Positions 36,648 through 46,843 are shown, counted from the first letter of the stretch. The stretch is DNA of 64,000 bases from Paenibacillus sp. LS1 (GCF_026013365.1 NZ_JAPDOE010000001.1:496001-560000); one strand, 5' to 3'. Translations and numbers: made by a program. Notes: generated by a model not told the origin, from the letters alone.

Positions 36648-37814
36648 ATGTTTGGAAATCTCAAAGAATTGCCCAAACCAATAGGGAAATACGTCGTTGG
36701 TCTGACAGAAATGTCTTTTACGGATGATACAAGAGTGGGTATATTTGAATTTGCTTCAGAAGAGCCGCGACACGTTCCGGTTATGATTTTTTACCCTGCG
36801 GACCAGCATTGCGGCAAGCCCCAGTCATCCTATACCTCAAAAGAAGAGGCTGAACATTTCAACAAATCCTCGCGCGGTTTGATTTCTTCCAAAGTCCAAC
36901 ATCTTAAAACACATACTTATCGAGACATTCCACTGTCTGCCGAGTGCGAAAGTTATCCCGTTATATTCTTCAATCATGGTTATTCAAGTCAGATGTCGCA
37001 AAATACAGTGTTATGCTCCGATTTAGCCAGTAGCGGTTTCATTGTCGTTTCCATAGGGCACCCGTATGAAGCAAGCATACTGAAGTATCCTGATGGCCAC
37101 ATCGTCAAATCCCATACATCTCTCATTAATGAGTTCAAACAAACCATGAGTCCTGAAATTCAAAAGAAATTCAAAGGCATGAAAAAAAGAGAGTACACAG
37201 ACGAAGAGATTCTTCCCGCTGCTGCTGATTTTTTTGATTATTTCAAATCCACCAAAATCTGGATCCATGTTCAAATCTGGGCGGACGATAATCAGTTTAT
37301 CGCAGACAAGCTTGAACAACTGAACGACGGAATCCTGCCATCCCCGCTTCAAGGGAAATTAAACTTTCAAGCCGGCATTGGGGTTACCGGACACTCTTAT
37401 GGGGGATGTGCTGCAAGTCAGGTATGTCTTGATGATGCTCGTTTTAGCTGCGGGATTAACATCGACGCCCCGACATACGGAGAGTTTTGGGACAAGGATC
37501 TGCGTACACCATTCATGGTTATAGGTAGCAAAACGGTAGAGTACCTTGCCAGGACGACTTTCCTGTTGAATTCAGAGGATAGTTATCTCATCACAATCGA
37601 TCAGACGGAGCATATGGATTTTACGGATTACATCTATTATGCTCGGCAGTTTAAGTATTTGAGATTGCTGGGCAAACGAAAGATGGATCTATTGCGTGAT
37701 GTAGTGTCTCACTATCATATTTCTTTTTTTGATCATTACTTACGTGATGATCGTAGTGCTGACCTTCTGCAGTTCCGATGGGATGGCGTGCACACACGCA
37801 GCAGAATAAAGTAA
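36648..37814 (+). CDS. Alpha/beta hydrolase (PAF-acetylhydrolase-like), no signal peptide
   Basis: 388 residues. The opening LPKPIGKYVVGLTEMSF mirrors that of the lipoprotein hydrolase at 14663, and the core contains FFNHGYSSQMSQN, nucleophile elbow GHSYGG (Ser250), an Asp in INIDAPTYG and a His in TEHMDFTDY. It lacks the lipobox, so this paralogue is cytoplasmic. GAAGGAGG precedes the ATG. It is divergent from the MarR gene with an operator between, which suggests induction by a substrate-like compound. Probably hydrolyses short-chain or lipid esters; the natural substrate is unknown. Confidence 0.8.
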   Translation: MFGNLKELPKPIGKYVVGLTEMSFTDDTRVGIFEFASEEPRHVPVMIFYPADQHCGKPQSSYTSKEEAEHFNKSSRGLISSKVQHLKTHTYRDIPLSAECESYPVIFFNHGYSSQMSQNTVLCSDLASSGFIVVSIGHPYEASILKYPDGHIVKSHTSLINEFKQTMSPEIQKKFKGMKKREYTDEEILPAAADFFDYFKSTKIWIHVQIWADDNQFIADKLEQLNDGILPSPLQGKLNFQAGIGVTGHSYGGCAASQVCLDDARFSCGINIDAPTYGEFWDKDLRTPFMVIGSKTVEYLARTTFLLNSEDSYLITIDQTEHMDFTDYIYYARQFKYLRLLGKRKMDLLRDVVSHYHISFFDHYLRDDRSADLLQFRWDGVHTRSRIK

Positions 37815-37878
37815 CTTTGTCGAAGGACAATAACGTAATAGAAGGCGTGATTGCTGGGTATGGTTGAGGGGAAAAGAA

Positions 37879-38175
37879 CTAAGCGGTTTTGTCCCACGTT
37901 GTGATCAGTGTAGATTTCGAATTATGAAATTTAATGAAGCTTGCCATTCTCCAAATGGCAATATAGGACAGGGCGATTACATTATTCAGGAATCCCAGTG
38001 TTTTGGGATCAATGTCTGTGATGAACATGAAGTCAAGAAAGCGGATCGCAAAAATAACAACAATGAACACATAGAGAGATGCACTCCTTTTATAATACAT
38101 CCCGCCATCTGATTTCCGTTCAAATTGCGTCACCAGAATTAATGGGATCGATAGAATCGCACCTATCGCATTCAT
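37879..38175 (-). CDS. Small membrane protein of unknown function
   Basis: 98 residues with three probable membrane segments (start MNAIGAILSIPLIL, then LYVFIVVIFAIRFLDFMFI, and VIALSYIAIWRMASFI). The frame opens at GTG 38184, but that codon lies inside the Shine-Dalgarno GAGGTG (38183-38188), which is spaced 7 nt from ATG 38175, so the ATG is chosen. It resembles short Bacillales membrane proteins without assigned function. The gene stands alone between the hydrolase and cupin genes. A competing 82-codon frame on the other strand has no ribosome binding site. Confidence 0.55.
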   Translation of the reverse strand: MNAIGAILSIPLILVTQFERKSDGGMYYKRSASLYVFIVVIFAIRFLDFMFITDIDPKTLGFLNNVIALSYIAIWRMASFIKFHNSKSTLITTWDKTA

Positions 38176-38333
38176 AGTAAGCACCTCGTCTGTTTTTGTG
38201 TAACCTAAGTATCAAGGATATTTAATTTTTTTATAAGTGAACAAAGTCATTCGTTTGGATGACTTTTGTCATCCCGACAGGATAGAGCAACACAGCTAGA
38301 AGTATATTAGTTATCGTTCTTTTCCATGGCAGT

Positions 38334-38379
38334 GTACTACTTTCGTATGACTACAAGCTCCTATAAATCTCTCTACAAT
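38334..38379 (+). promoter_or_regulatory. Activator-type promoter upstream of the cupin gene
   Basis: GTACTACTTTCGTATGACT (38334-38352) is shared, with one mismatch, with 43832-43850. A TCCTAT follows, then the -10 TACAAT (38374-38379) 21 nt after the motif. There is no good -35, so the motif probably binds an activator. It is the main signal in the 304-nt gap before 38480. Confidence 0.65.
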
Positions 38380-38479
38380 GTTAGATGGGATTGAATTATA
38401 GGAGCTTTTTTTGTGCGAAGACAATCAGGATACTTTTATCGGTTGTTGTGCAATGAATGAATACAAGGAGCGATTATCA

Positions 38480-39028
38480 GTGAAACAAACGGTTACAAAT
38501 AAAGTGACAGGTGAGCAAATTACGTTTATAGAGACGGCAAAAGATACGAACGGTGAATATTTATTAATTGAAGTCGCACTTCCACCACGGGGCAAAGGTC
38601 CCCCCCTACATATTCATGATCACTTCGAAGAGGAATTTGAAGTGATCGCTGGTACGCTCACAGTTACCTTGGGTAAAACAAAGCACTTGTTAGAGACTGG
38701 AGAACGTTGCATTGCCCCGCTCAGAACGCCACATACATTTACAAACGATCACGATTATCCTGTTGTATTTCGCGTTCGATTAACGCCACCAAGCAAGTTC
38801 GAGCAATCCGTACGCATTCATTACGGGCTTATGCACGATGGATTAACCGATGAGAAGGGCAATCCTAGATCTCTCGCCCATACCGCTTTAGTATTAACAT
38901 TACAAAACACACTGATCATTGGTATTCCACTGTGGCTGCAACGCTGCCTCTTTGGACTAATCATCAAGCGTGCCCGCAAAAAAGGCATTTATGCATCGCT
39001 AGAAAAGTATACCGGACAGGAAGTCTGA
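38480..39028 (+). CDS. Cupin-domain protein
   Basis: 182 residues. A single cupin barrel occupies about residues 10-110, with the metal-ligand motif HIHDHFEEEFEVIAGTLTV (His, His, Glu) and the second motif CIAPLRTPHTFTN with a late His. The C-terminal part contains a hydrophobic stretch (ALVLTLQNTLIIGIPLWLQ), possibly a membrane-associated helix, and a basic tail. The frame is open from 38411, but AAGGAG at 38465-38470 fits GTG 38480 with 9 nt spacing. Function is unknown; it may be a small-molecule-binding or dioxygenase-like protein. It shares a promoter motif with the SLH protein gene at 43943. Confidence 0.75.
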   Translation: MKQTVTNKVTGEQITFIETAKDTNGEYLLIEVALPPRGKGPPLHIHDHFEEEFEVIAGTLTVTLGKTKHLLETGERCIAPLRTPHTFTNDHDYPVVFRVRLTPPSKFEQSVRIHYGLMHDGLTDEKGNPRSLAHTALVLTLQNTLIIGIPLWLQRCLFGLIIKRARKKGIYASLEKYTGQEV

Positions 39029-39140
39029 ATAGATAAACGATGAAGAGTTGACGGTTTTCAACAACTATTGAAGAACTAATCGAGTTGATCCAATAACACT
39101 GATCACAGATTACTAGAGCAAGAATTAATAACATTACAAT

Positions 39141-39180
39141 AAAAGGCGTTTGCTCAGAAATTGAGCAAACGCCTTTTATT
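39141..39180 (+). terminator. Strong terminator downstream of the cupin gene
   Basis: A perfect 16-bp stem, AAAAGGCGTTTGCTCA with TGAGCAAACGCCTTTT, followed by ATTATT. The rest of the 361-nt gap (39029-39389) is AT-rich with no further feature I can support. Confidence 0.9.
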
Positions 39181-39389
39181 ATTTAAGTTCTAACCATTCA
39201 TACCTATTTAAAAGTGTAACGTCTGCTTCCTCTTCCTGTATTATGTAAGCTAGACTCTACATGCATCATAGATTAAAATTCATTTAAGTAAGTATCTTAA
39301 TAAATCCATTTCATCAAACCAAAATTTTGATTATTAAATTCTGATACATATCCTTTTCCCGAAACGAAATAAAACTTAGATAGGTGTGC

Positions 39390-42300
39390 ATGAACATCAA
39401 GATTTTAAGAGACTACATCACAGATCCTCCAATAGAGCTTACTATGTTCATTGAACTGTCTATTATGCTGGCAGAAATGGTGCAGCGTGAACACGAGCAG
39501 AATAGGATCATTGCATACCTTAGTCCTGACCATATCAGCGTGCAGTGGCAGGGGAAAACGGCGCATATAACCTGGCATACGAAAAGTCATGCAGCTTATC
39601 ATTCTCCAGAGCAATTTGGGCGACTCAATCTCGTGCCGAGTGAACGCAGTGATCTCTACGCATTAGGTGTTATTCTCTACGAGTTGTTGACCGGGCAATT
39701 GCCCTTTCATGCTGACAATGATGAAAACTGGGATACCGTACACACCCGTAAGGTTCCTCAACCCTTATCCGATATTCGACCGGAATTAGACAAAACACTG
39801 CAAGCGATACTGATGAAATTACTCGCCAAATCACAGGTGGAGCGTTATCAGAGTACATATGGGGTGCTTGAAGATCTGAAGTTGTATCAGAACATGATGA
39901 ATAACGGTGGAGCGTTTACGCCACGGGAAGTGGGACGTTTAGATAAAATCCGGACGCTTTCCCTATCCGATTCATGGTATGGACGTCGTGCCGAAGTGGT
40001 GCAAATGGAGGCCGGACTGGAACAGGCTTTTCAAGGAATGGATGCCTTTCGTTGGGTGATAGGCAGAGAGGGAACGGGTAAAACGACGCTTGTCCATAGA
40101 ATCCAACAAAACGTCGTGCGTCATGGAGGCCGGCTGATTACTATGAAAGCGGAACCTTCTCAACAAAACATGCGGTGTGGGCCGATCCTTCAGGGGATGC
40201 GGGAATGGATCTATCAACTGTGGAGTGAGCCGGTTGAACTCATTACACGTCTGAAATCCAAAATTCAAGCCGAGTTCGGACCAGAAATGCAGGTAATCGT
40301 CTCCTGCTGGCCCGAGGCCAAGCTGTTGTTCAACAACGATGCAAAGGTAGCACATATCTCGGGGGAAGCAAAGGTCTGGGATCGGTTTGAAGAATTACTG
40401 CCCGACTTGATCTGTTGTATGGCAGAATGTAAACCACCGCTTGTTCTGTTTATGGACAATCTGCAGTGGGTTGACAGTGGTACACAAGACATCATTCGTG
40501 AACTTGTATTATCACAAAAAACGCATGGATTATTCCTAATCGGGGCTTATCGTACGGAAGAGGTAATCACTTCCGCTGAGGATGAAACGAATGCTGATCA
40601 AGAGGGATTTCTGGCTTGGTTAAGCCAAAGATGCCTTGCGAATCCAGAGGAACAAGTGACTCTGCCGCCTCTGGCTTACGAGGATGTAAGGCAGCTGATC
40701 TCGGATGTTCTATATGAAAAATCCGCTCGCATTCAACTTCTGGCACGGTCTGTCTACGATCAAACAGGTGGTAATCCCGGCTCGGTTCATCGCTTGCTGG
40801 ATGGATGGTTAAAAGAGAACAGATTAAGCTTTGATGAGAAACGACGTCAGTGGGTATGGGACTCAGAAATAACCCGGCAACGAAGCAGATCGGAAGAACA
40901 TCTGCGTCTGCTAGAGACAGACTTCTCCAAACTTGAGGAAGATCGTAAGGAGTTCTTGGCTATGGCGGCCACAATAGGTCCGGTATTTCCGTTAACACTC
41001 TTGGCCGAAGTGTGTGGCATAGCAGTGGATAGGGTATTTCGTAATCTTCAAGAGGCGGAAGCGGAAGGGTTTATTTATCCGGAAGACGAAGCAGGGCAAG
41101 AACATGGACAGGATTCAAATTATGTGTTTGCCCATGAGTTCATTCACCGAATAGCATATGCCTTCGATTCAGGACGCAATATCCACCGACACCTAGCAAT
41201 TGGACGGATGCTACTGGATCGCACGCCGGAGTCGCGTGATGACCTGTCAAGAACAGCGATTGATCATCTGAACTTGGCAGCTTCCGTATTATCAGAGCAA
41301 GAATCGAAGCAATTAATCGAGCACAATCTTCAAGCGGGACAAGAGGCGTTGGCATCCGCGAGTTATGCGAAAGGGAAGCACTATGCCGAAAATGGGCTTC
41401 ATCTGTTGGCAACATGCAAAGTTGATGTACCAGATACACTCGATGTCGGATTGCAGCTGGTATTAGCATGGACAGAATATATGGGTGGCAATAGCGCACG
41501 TGGGAAAGAACTGCTGGTGGACTTGAACCAAGACAGCGATCGACTGAGCCGATCAGAGCGGCTCAAAATCTGGGTACCTTTAATCCGATTCCATGCACTC
41601 GCGGACAATGAGACTGCGGTTCAATTTGGAATGGAGGCGCTAGGATCCTATGGTTGGAAGCTTGGGAAGAAAAGTACACTGTTGTCTATAGGAAAGGAAG
41701 TGACCCAAACCGCGATCCTTTTACATCGAAAACGGGAGAAGCATCTTCTGCTGTCCGACCCACTCGATGAGGATTATGAAGAATTATGCCATGTAATGGA
41801 GCTGTTGTTTCTTCCATTGCTTGCACACGATGCACGATCGCTTCTGGAATTGTATGCCCGATTTATTCGTTATGGGTTGCATAAAGGGGTGAATGAGTCC
41901 CTAGCCGCAATGATCGGAGCATACGAACTGATTGTGCAAAGGTCATTTCCTAGCTTCGTTCGAGCGACTCCGATTGCTGAACAGGTGTTTCTACAAATCG
42001 CCAACACCTCTACATTCAGGAAAAAGCATGTATTTACGTTTCTGAGCGGAATGATCAAGCAAATGGACAGTCCTTTGGAATCTTCTGTTGTCCTGTTCAT
42101 TGCGATGCGTCAAGCGATGGAAGCCGGTGATCATGACTTTGCTAATCCTGCCTTAATTTTCAGTGTTATGTGTAATCATGGGAATGTATATGCCCTGAAT
42201 GATTTGCTCCAATACTTTGAGGAGAACATGCGACAGGTTGCCGACGACAAGATACTGGACATGATGCGGCTGACGAGCAGTTACGCAGCAGTGCTGCAAG

Positions 42301-43781
42301 ACGATTCTCTGATCGACAGTTTTGTTGCTATTCCACAAGTGCCGGCTGACAGCGAGTTGGAGCAACGGGACGAGGACAATTATAGCTGTGGTCGCCGGCT
42401 TGAGGTGGCGTATCTGTCGGGCAGGTACAAGGAAGCGCTATATTGGTCGCAGCGAGGAAGGGGAAACGAATTACATCTGGATTGGATGCAAATTCGTAAA
42501 CACCGCGTTTACGAGGCTTTGGCATTAGCTGGATTATATTTCGAAACAAATAGAGAAGAACGTAAGCGGATCCGCAAGGCCATACGCGCGCAATTGCGAT
42601 TGATGAAGAGTTGGCGAGGATTCTTGGACAGTACGTCCTCCGCTTACTTGCTAATCAAAGCAGAGGGTGAACGGATCTCAGGGAATTCGGTGGGCGCCAT
42701 GCAACAATATACGGCTGCAATCAGGCTGGCGAGAACCGAGAAATACGTGTTGCTGGAAGCCATTGCTTGCGAACGGCTTGCGGTATGTTATCAAGATGAT
42801 CTGCTCAGCCGATCCGGAGCCGCAATTACGATGATGGATGCATGTGCGGCATACGCCGAATGGGGAATCACCTTCAAAGTAACTCAGATTAGAAGCAGAG
42901 ATGCTAAATTGCTGGACCCGATATACAAGCGTTATGAAGGTCCTGTATTAACGGATCGAATCCAAATGACTCAAACCGGCACATCGTTACCTCACCAGAA
43001 CGGCTCCAAGACGGGTGAAGGCTTGAAAAGTGAAGAGGAACTCGAGCTTGTGCAACGATTCTTCCATGGGTTAGCACAGACGAATCCGGCCGACTGGAAG
43101 GTAAATCTCTTGGAAACGGCTTTACGACAAACTGGAGCAGAGCGTGTTCTGTTGTTGAAGCGTCAACATAATGAATTCCTTATTGAAGCTAACCGTTCTG
43201 AATGGACTGATCAGGAAAAAGGAGCCGGCTTGTATGCGGAGAGCGTCTTACGTCATACAACAATGACGGGCAAACCGCTAATTTTGCATGACGCGCTTCA
43301 GAGTTTTTGGGTGAAGGATGCTTATATCGCAACAAGAAAGCAGCGGTCGCTTCTGTGCATGTCCATTGATGTTCCGGGAGAACAAACCTCCTATCTACTC
43401 TACTTGGAAAATAAACAGATGCCGGGTGTGTTCACAAAGAGGGATGTTCAGATGTTGGAGCTTATTGCAACACGGATCATTTATCTCAAGCTGCTGGAAG
43501 ACGAAGCTGCGAATACAACAATCCCATTTGCTTCCGAAAGTAACGCCTCGTCTGTGGTTCCTAGTCCCAGTCAACCAGGGCTGACGGAACCGCTGACGGA
43601 ACGAGAAACGGAAATTATAACAGCAATTGCAAAAGGCTTGTCGAACAGAGAAATTGCCGATCTCTTTGGCATCGCAGAGACGACGGTCAAGACACATACA
43701 TCTAGAATATACGGCAAGTTGGGTGTAAAACGGCGGGGGCAAGCTGTCGTCCGTGCCAGAGAGTTACAATTGATAGAGTGA
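39390..43781 (+). CDS. PknK-like regulator: degenerate kinase, AAA ATPase, GAF and LuxR HTH
   Basis: 1463 residues. The N-terminal ~170 residues are a remnant Ser/Thr kinase domain: YLSPDHISVQ stands where HRDLKPxN should be, and SPEQFGRL and SDLYALGVILYELLTGQLPF match the APE and subdomain IX regions, but no glycine-rich loop, VAIK lysine, HRD or DFG is present. It is therefore a pseudokinase. An AAA/STAND ATPase follows with Walker A GREGTGKT (near residue 230) and Walker B LVLFMDNLQWVD, a long TPR-like helical region (about 600-1180), a GAF domain (about 1220-1370) and a C-terminal LuxR helix-turn-helix (LTEREREIITAIAKG-type, TTVKTHTSRIYGKLGVKRR). The architecture fits a large signal-gated transcription factor. 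A weak GG precedes ATG 39390. Neighbouring genes at 38480 and 43943 share a promoter motif that may be its target. Confidence 0.85.
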   Translation: MNIKILRDYITDPPIELTMFIELSIMLAEMVQREHEQNRIIAYLSPDHISVQWQGKTAHITWHTKSHAAYHSPEQFGRLNLVPSERSDLYALGVILYELLTGQLPFHADNDENWDTVHTRKVPQPLSDIRPELDKTLQAILMKLLAKSQVERYQSTYGVLEDLKLYQNMMNNGGAFTPREVGRLDKIRTLSLSDSWYGRRAEVVQMEAGLEQAFQGMDAFRWVIGREGTGKTTLVHRIQQNVVRHGGRLITMKAEPSQQNMRCGPILQGMREWIYQLWSEPVELITRLKSKIQAEFGPEMQVIVSCWPEAKLLFNNDAKVAHISGEAKVWDRFEELLPDLICCMAECKPPLVLFMDNLQWVDSGTQDIIRELVLSQKTHGLFLIGAYRTEEVITSAEDETNADQEGFLAWLSQRCLANPEEQVTLPPLAYEDVRQLISDVLYEKSARIQLLARSVYDQTGGNPGSVHRLLDGWLKENRLSFDEKRRQWVWDSEITRQRSRSEEHLRLLETDFSKLEEDRKEFLAMAATIGPVFPLTLLAEVCGIAVDRVFRNLQEAEAEGFIYPEDEAGQEHGQDSNYVFAHEFIHRIAYAFDSGRNIHRHLAIGRMLLDRTPESRDDLSRTAIDHLNLAASVLSEQESKQLIEHNLQAGQEALASASYAKGKHYAENGLHLLATCKVDVPDTLDVGLQLVLAWTEYMGGNSARGKELLVDLNQDSDRLSRSERLKIWVPLIRFHALADNETAVQFGMEALGSYGWKLGKKSTLLSIGKEVTQTAILLHRKREKHLLLSDPLDEDYEELCHVMELLFLPLLAHDARSLLELYARFIRYGLHKGVNESLAAMIGAYELIVQRSFPSFVRATPIAEQVFLQIANTSTFRKKHVFTFLSGMIKQMDSPLESSVVLFIAMRQAMEAGDHDFANPALIFSVMCNHGNVYALNDLLQYFEENMRQVADDKILDMMRLTSSYAAVLQDDSLIDSFVAIPQVPADSELEQRDEDNYSCGRRLEVAYLSGRYKEALYWSQRGRGNELHLDWMQIRKHRVYEALALAGLYFETNREERKRIRKAIRAQLRLMKSWRGFLDSTSSAYLLIKAEGERISGNSVGAMQQYTAAIRLARTEKYVLLEAIACERLAVCYQDDLLSRSGAAITMMDACAAYAEWGITFKVTQIRSRDAKLLDPIYKRYEGPVLTDRIQMTQTGTSLPHQNGSKTGEGLKSEEELELVQRFFHGLAQTNPADWKVNLLETALRQTGAERVLLLKRQHNEFLIEANRSEWTDQEKGAGLYAESVLRHTTMTGKPLILHDALQSFWVKDAYIATRKQRSLLCMSIDVPGEQTSYLLYLENKQMPGVFTKRDVQMLELIATRIIYLKLLEDEAANTTIPFASESNASSVVPSPSQPGLTEPLTERETEIITAIAKGLSNREIADLFGIAETTVKTHTSRIYGKLGVKRRGQAVVRARELQLIE

Positions 43782-43783
43782 CT

Positions 43784-43828
43784 AACAAGGAAGCGAGCCT
43801 AAAAGGGCCGCTTCCTTGTTTTTTTTGT
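43784..43828 (+). terminator. Terminator of the PknK-like gene
   Basis: AACAAGGAAGCG and CGCTTCCTTGTT form a 12-bp perfect stem followed by T8. Confidence 0.92.
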
Positions 43829-43831
43829 GGA

Positions 43832-43876
43832 GTACTACTTTCGTAGGACTTAAATATCCTATGACGAGACTATGAT
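43832..43876 (+). promoter_or_regulatory. Activator-type promoter upstream of the SLH surface protein gene
   Basis: GTACTACTTTCGTAGGACT (43832-43850), then TCCTAT, then the -10 TATGAT (43871-43876) 20 nt after the motif. The order and spacing equal those at 38334-38379. Confidence 0.65.
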
Positions 43877-43942
43877 GTTGAGATGGAGTCAAATGAAAAG
43901 AGGTCATTCTGAACAATAGGAATGGTATGAAAGGAAGTGTAC

Positions 43943-46843
43943 ATGGTGAGAAAGAGAGTTGTCTCGATTGCAAGTATGCTCGTTGTAATCGTGTGTATGG
44001 CATGCATCGTAATTTTTAATAATCAAAGTTTAGCTTCTGCCAATGTAGTTTCATCACCTATTTATGCAGCAGAGGATACAACGATCATTTATGAGTCTGG
44101 AATGATTTATGAAGATGGGCACCTCGGGTATCTGGATGTAGGCTATCAAGGAACATTTGGTGTTCCTTTAGAGGCTCAGGTATTACTAAAGTATAATTTG
44201 CCAACAATCCCTGCAGGGTATGAAGTTGAAACTGCGAGTCTGTATCTGCCTGTAACAGGTGGTACTTTTCAGGCAACAACTAATTTTTCGCTAAAAGTTT
44301 CAACGAGTAAACAGCATAGCTGGGCACAGGATAGTGGAATAACATCGCCACCAGCTCTAACGTCAGGTTCTACACAATCAAGACAATTAGCCAATAATGT
44401 ACCTCTACTTAAACCTACATTGGCTCCCTTTAATTTTACTAGCTACATATCGGGGGAATCCGCGAAACCTGATCCTAGAGCAACCTTCATTCTAACGGGG
44501 ATGACGGCTCAAGAAGCAACTGAAGCAGGAATAACATATGCTGATCATTTTATACAAATGACCGAAAATCATGCACATGATGGCAGTTTGGGCCCGTATT
44601 TAATTATTACGTATTCTGAAATTGTTGATATTAAAATAACTGGAGTCGAAGATGGCGGTCTATACAATACAAATATAACACCAACATTAAACACTGGTAC
44701 AGCAACTTTGAATGGAAGTCCATTTACAAGTGGAACAACAATTACTGCTGAAGGTTCATATACACTAACAGTTACAGCAGGCAGTCAATCAGAAACAATC
44801 CAATTCCGAATAGATAAGACCCCTCCAACTGGAACGGTCATAGTAAATCAAGGTAACCAATACACAAATAGTTCGTCTGTACTTATTTCAATAAGTCCTG
44901 ATGCGGGAGTAACTGATATCACGCATATCCAATATTCGATTAATGGAACCCCATTTTCAGAAATAGCTTATGTACCAGTCTTTATGTTATCTATAGGAAG
45001 TAATGATGGAGATAAGGTCTTAAAATTTAAACTAGTTGATCGCGCAGGGAACCAATCAACTGAATATCATAGAACTATAACACGGGATACCGAAGTGCCA
45101 ACAGGCTCTATTGTTATTAATAATGGCAACGTGTATACAACTAATCGTGAAATAACGCTTAATCTATCTTTAGGCAACGGTGTAACAGATGTGGTAGCGG
45201 TACAATTTTCTAATAACAATAGTTCTTGGTCAGGAGTTGAAGCCTTTAGTTCCATAAAGAGCTATACGTTACCAACTGGAGATGGTAATAAAACGGTGTA
45301 TGTTCGCTTCATCGACCGAGCAGGAAATATGGGCTCGGCCGAAGCAAGTATTGTACTGGACACTACAGCTCCGATCGTTACAGGTGTAAAAGATGGAGAG
45401 AGCTATAACTCCTCCCGAACCATTATCTTTAATGAAGGTACCGCAACATTGAACGGCCAATATTTTATAAGTGGCTCACCTGTAAATGCTGAAGGTTTCT
45501 ATGTACTTGTTGTTACAGATGCCGCGGGTAATACGATCACCCTTTCATTCACCATTATTAGGTATAGCGTAGGCTATGATGGGAATGGAGCTACTGGAGG
45601 AGCGGTACCCCTAGATAATCAAACCTATGAAGCGGGGAGTAATGTAACAGTTGCCGATAATGTTGGAAGTCTAGTGAAGACTGGATTTACGTTGATTGGT
45701 TGGAATACGGAAGCAGATGGAAGTGGGAAAAGCTATGTAGTGAATGATACTTTCCATATAAACGAAGCTGATGTCTTGTTGTATGCGGTGTGGGAAATTA
45801 ATCACTATACTTTGTCATTTGAATCAAATGGAGGCAACGTTGTCCCAACTCAGAATATTTCATACAACGTATTAGCAACAGAACCGACTGCACCAAGTAG
45901 ACCAGGTTATTCGTTTGGTGGTTGGTTTAAAGAGGCAACCTTCATTAACCAGTGGAACTTTACGAAAGATGTCATTACAACGGATAAGACGTTGTATGCG
46001 AAGTGGATTATAAACAATTCTTCTAATAATAATGCAGGAGGAAATAATCCAACGCCTCCCCAAAATTCAATTGTAATTTTCGAAACGAATGGAGGGAACG
46101 TATTAGATCAACTGTCTGTCGCTTATGATACAAAGCTGGCAGAGCTGCCAATTCCCACAAAAGAAGGTTATACATTTGACGGATGGTATCATGATTTGGC
46201 GCTGACTAACAAGTGGGACATCACCAAGGATCGAGTGACCAAGGATGCAAAACTGTATGCAAAATGGGTCAAACACTTACCACCGGTAACAACACCAGAA
46301 GAACCAAAAACTGAACAACCTATTGTTACCTTTGACGACCTTTCAGGACATTGGGCAAAAGAAATGATTGAGGAATTAGCGAGTCAAGGGATAATTGCAG
46401 GGTATCCCGACGGTTCATTTCATTCAAATGAAAATATCAAGCGCCATCACATGGCTCTACTATTCACACGTGCTTTCGAGTTTGAATCCATACGTGAGGC
46501 AGTTTCATTTTCAGACGTATCACCGAGCCATCCTTCCTATGAAGCCGTCATGTCACTGCAACAAGCAGGAATAGTCGATGGAGCAAATGGGGCTTTTAAT
46601 CCAAATCATTCACTGACTCGTGCAGAGATGGCCAAAATTTTGACGCTGGCCTTTGAGATAAAACCAGGTGGAACAGTTGCTTTCCAAGATGTACCTGCAA
46701 CACATTGGAGCTATAATTACATCGCTGCACTGGCAGAACTAGAGATTGTACTCGGGGATAACGGCAAATTTAAGCCGAATGAACTTGTGACACGTGCACA
46801 GTTTGTGGCAATGATGTACCGAGCATTGAATGTTATACAATAA
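43943..46843 (+). CDS. SLH-anchored surface protein with DNRLRE and InlB-type repeats
   Basis: 966 residues. The start ATG 43943 follows AAAGGAAG; GTG 43937 is too near it. After a signal peptide (about 1-35) comes a DNRLRE-type beta domain (about 45-230, ATL/Q-rich with YLDVGY and ASLYLPV). Four Ig-like units follow (about 235-540), then three InlB/Flg_new beta-grasp repeats with GYSFGGWFKEATF and LYAKW signatures (about 540-780). The last ~180 residues are three SLH domains (SGHWAKEMIEELASQGII, PSHPSYEAVMSLQQAGIV, ATHWSYNYIAALAELEIV), which bind pyruvylated cell-wall polysaccharide. It is probably an adhesin or matrix protein. Base composition is visibly more AT-rich than in the neighbouring regulator gene, which hints at separate origin. 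Confidence 0.88.
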   Translation: MVRKRVVSIASMLVVIVCMACIVIFNNQSLASANVVSSPIYAAEDTTIIYESGMIYEDGHLGYLDVGYQGTFGVPLEAQVLLKYNLPTIPAGYEVETASLYLPVTGGTFQATTNFSLKVSTSKQHSWAQDSGITSPPALTSGSTQSRQLANNVPLLKPTLAPFNFTSYISGESAKPDPRATFILTGMTAQEATEAGITYADHFIQMTENHAHDGSLGPYLIITYSEIVDIKITGVEDGGLYNTNITPTLNTGTATLNGSPFTSGTTITAEGSYTLTVTAGSQSETIQFRIDKTPPTGTVIVNQGNQYTNSSSVLISISPDAGVTDITHIQYSINGTPFSEIAYVPVFMLSIGSNDGDKVLKFKLVDRAGNQSTEYHRTITRDTEVPTGSIVINNGNVYTTNREITLNLSLGNGVTDVVAVQFSNNNSSWSGVEAFSSIKSYTLPTGDGNKTVYVRFIDRAGNMGSAEASIVLDTTAPIVTGVKDGESYNSSRTIIFNEGTATLNGQYFISGSPVNAEGFYVLVVTDAAGNTITLSFTIIRYSVGYDGNGATGGAVPLDNQTYEAGSNVTVADNVGSLVKTGFTLIGWNTEADGSGKSYVVNDTFHINEADVLLYAVWEINHYTLSFESNGGNVVPTQNISYNVLATEPTAPSRPGYSFGGWFKEATFINQWNFTKDVITTDKTLYAKWIINNSSNNNAGGNNPTPPQNSIVIFETNGGNVLDQLSVAYDTKLAELPIPTKEGYTFDGWYHDLALTNKWDITKDRVTKDAKLYAKWVKHLPPVTTPEEPKTEQPIVTFDDLSGHWAKEMIEELASQGIIAGYPDGSFHSNENIKRHHMALLFTRAFEFESIREAVSFSDVSPSHPSYEAVMSLQQAGIVDGANGAFNPNHSLTRAEMAKILTLAFEIKPGGTVAFQDVPATHWSYNYIAALAELEIVLGDNGKFKPNELVTRAQFVAMMYRALNVIQ

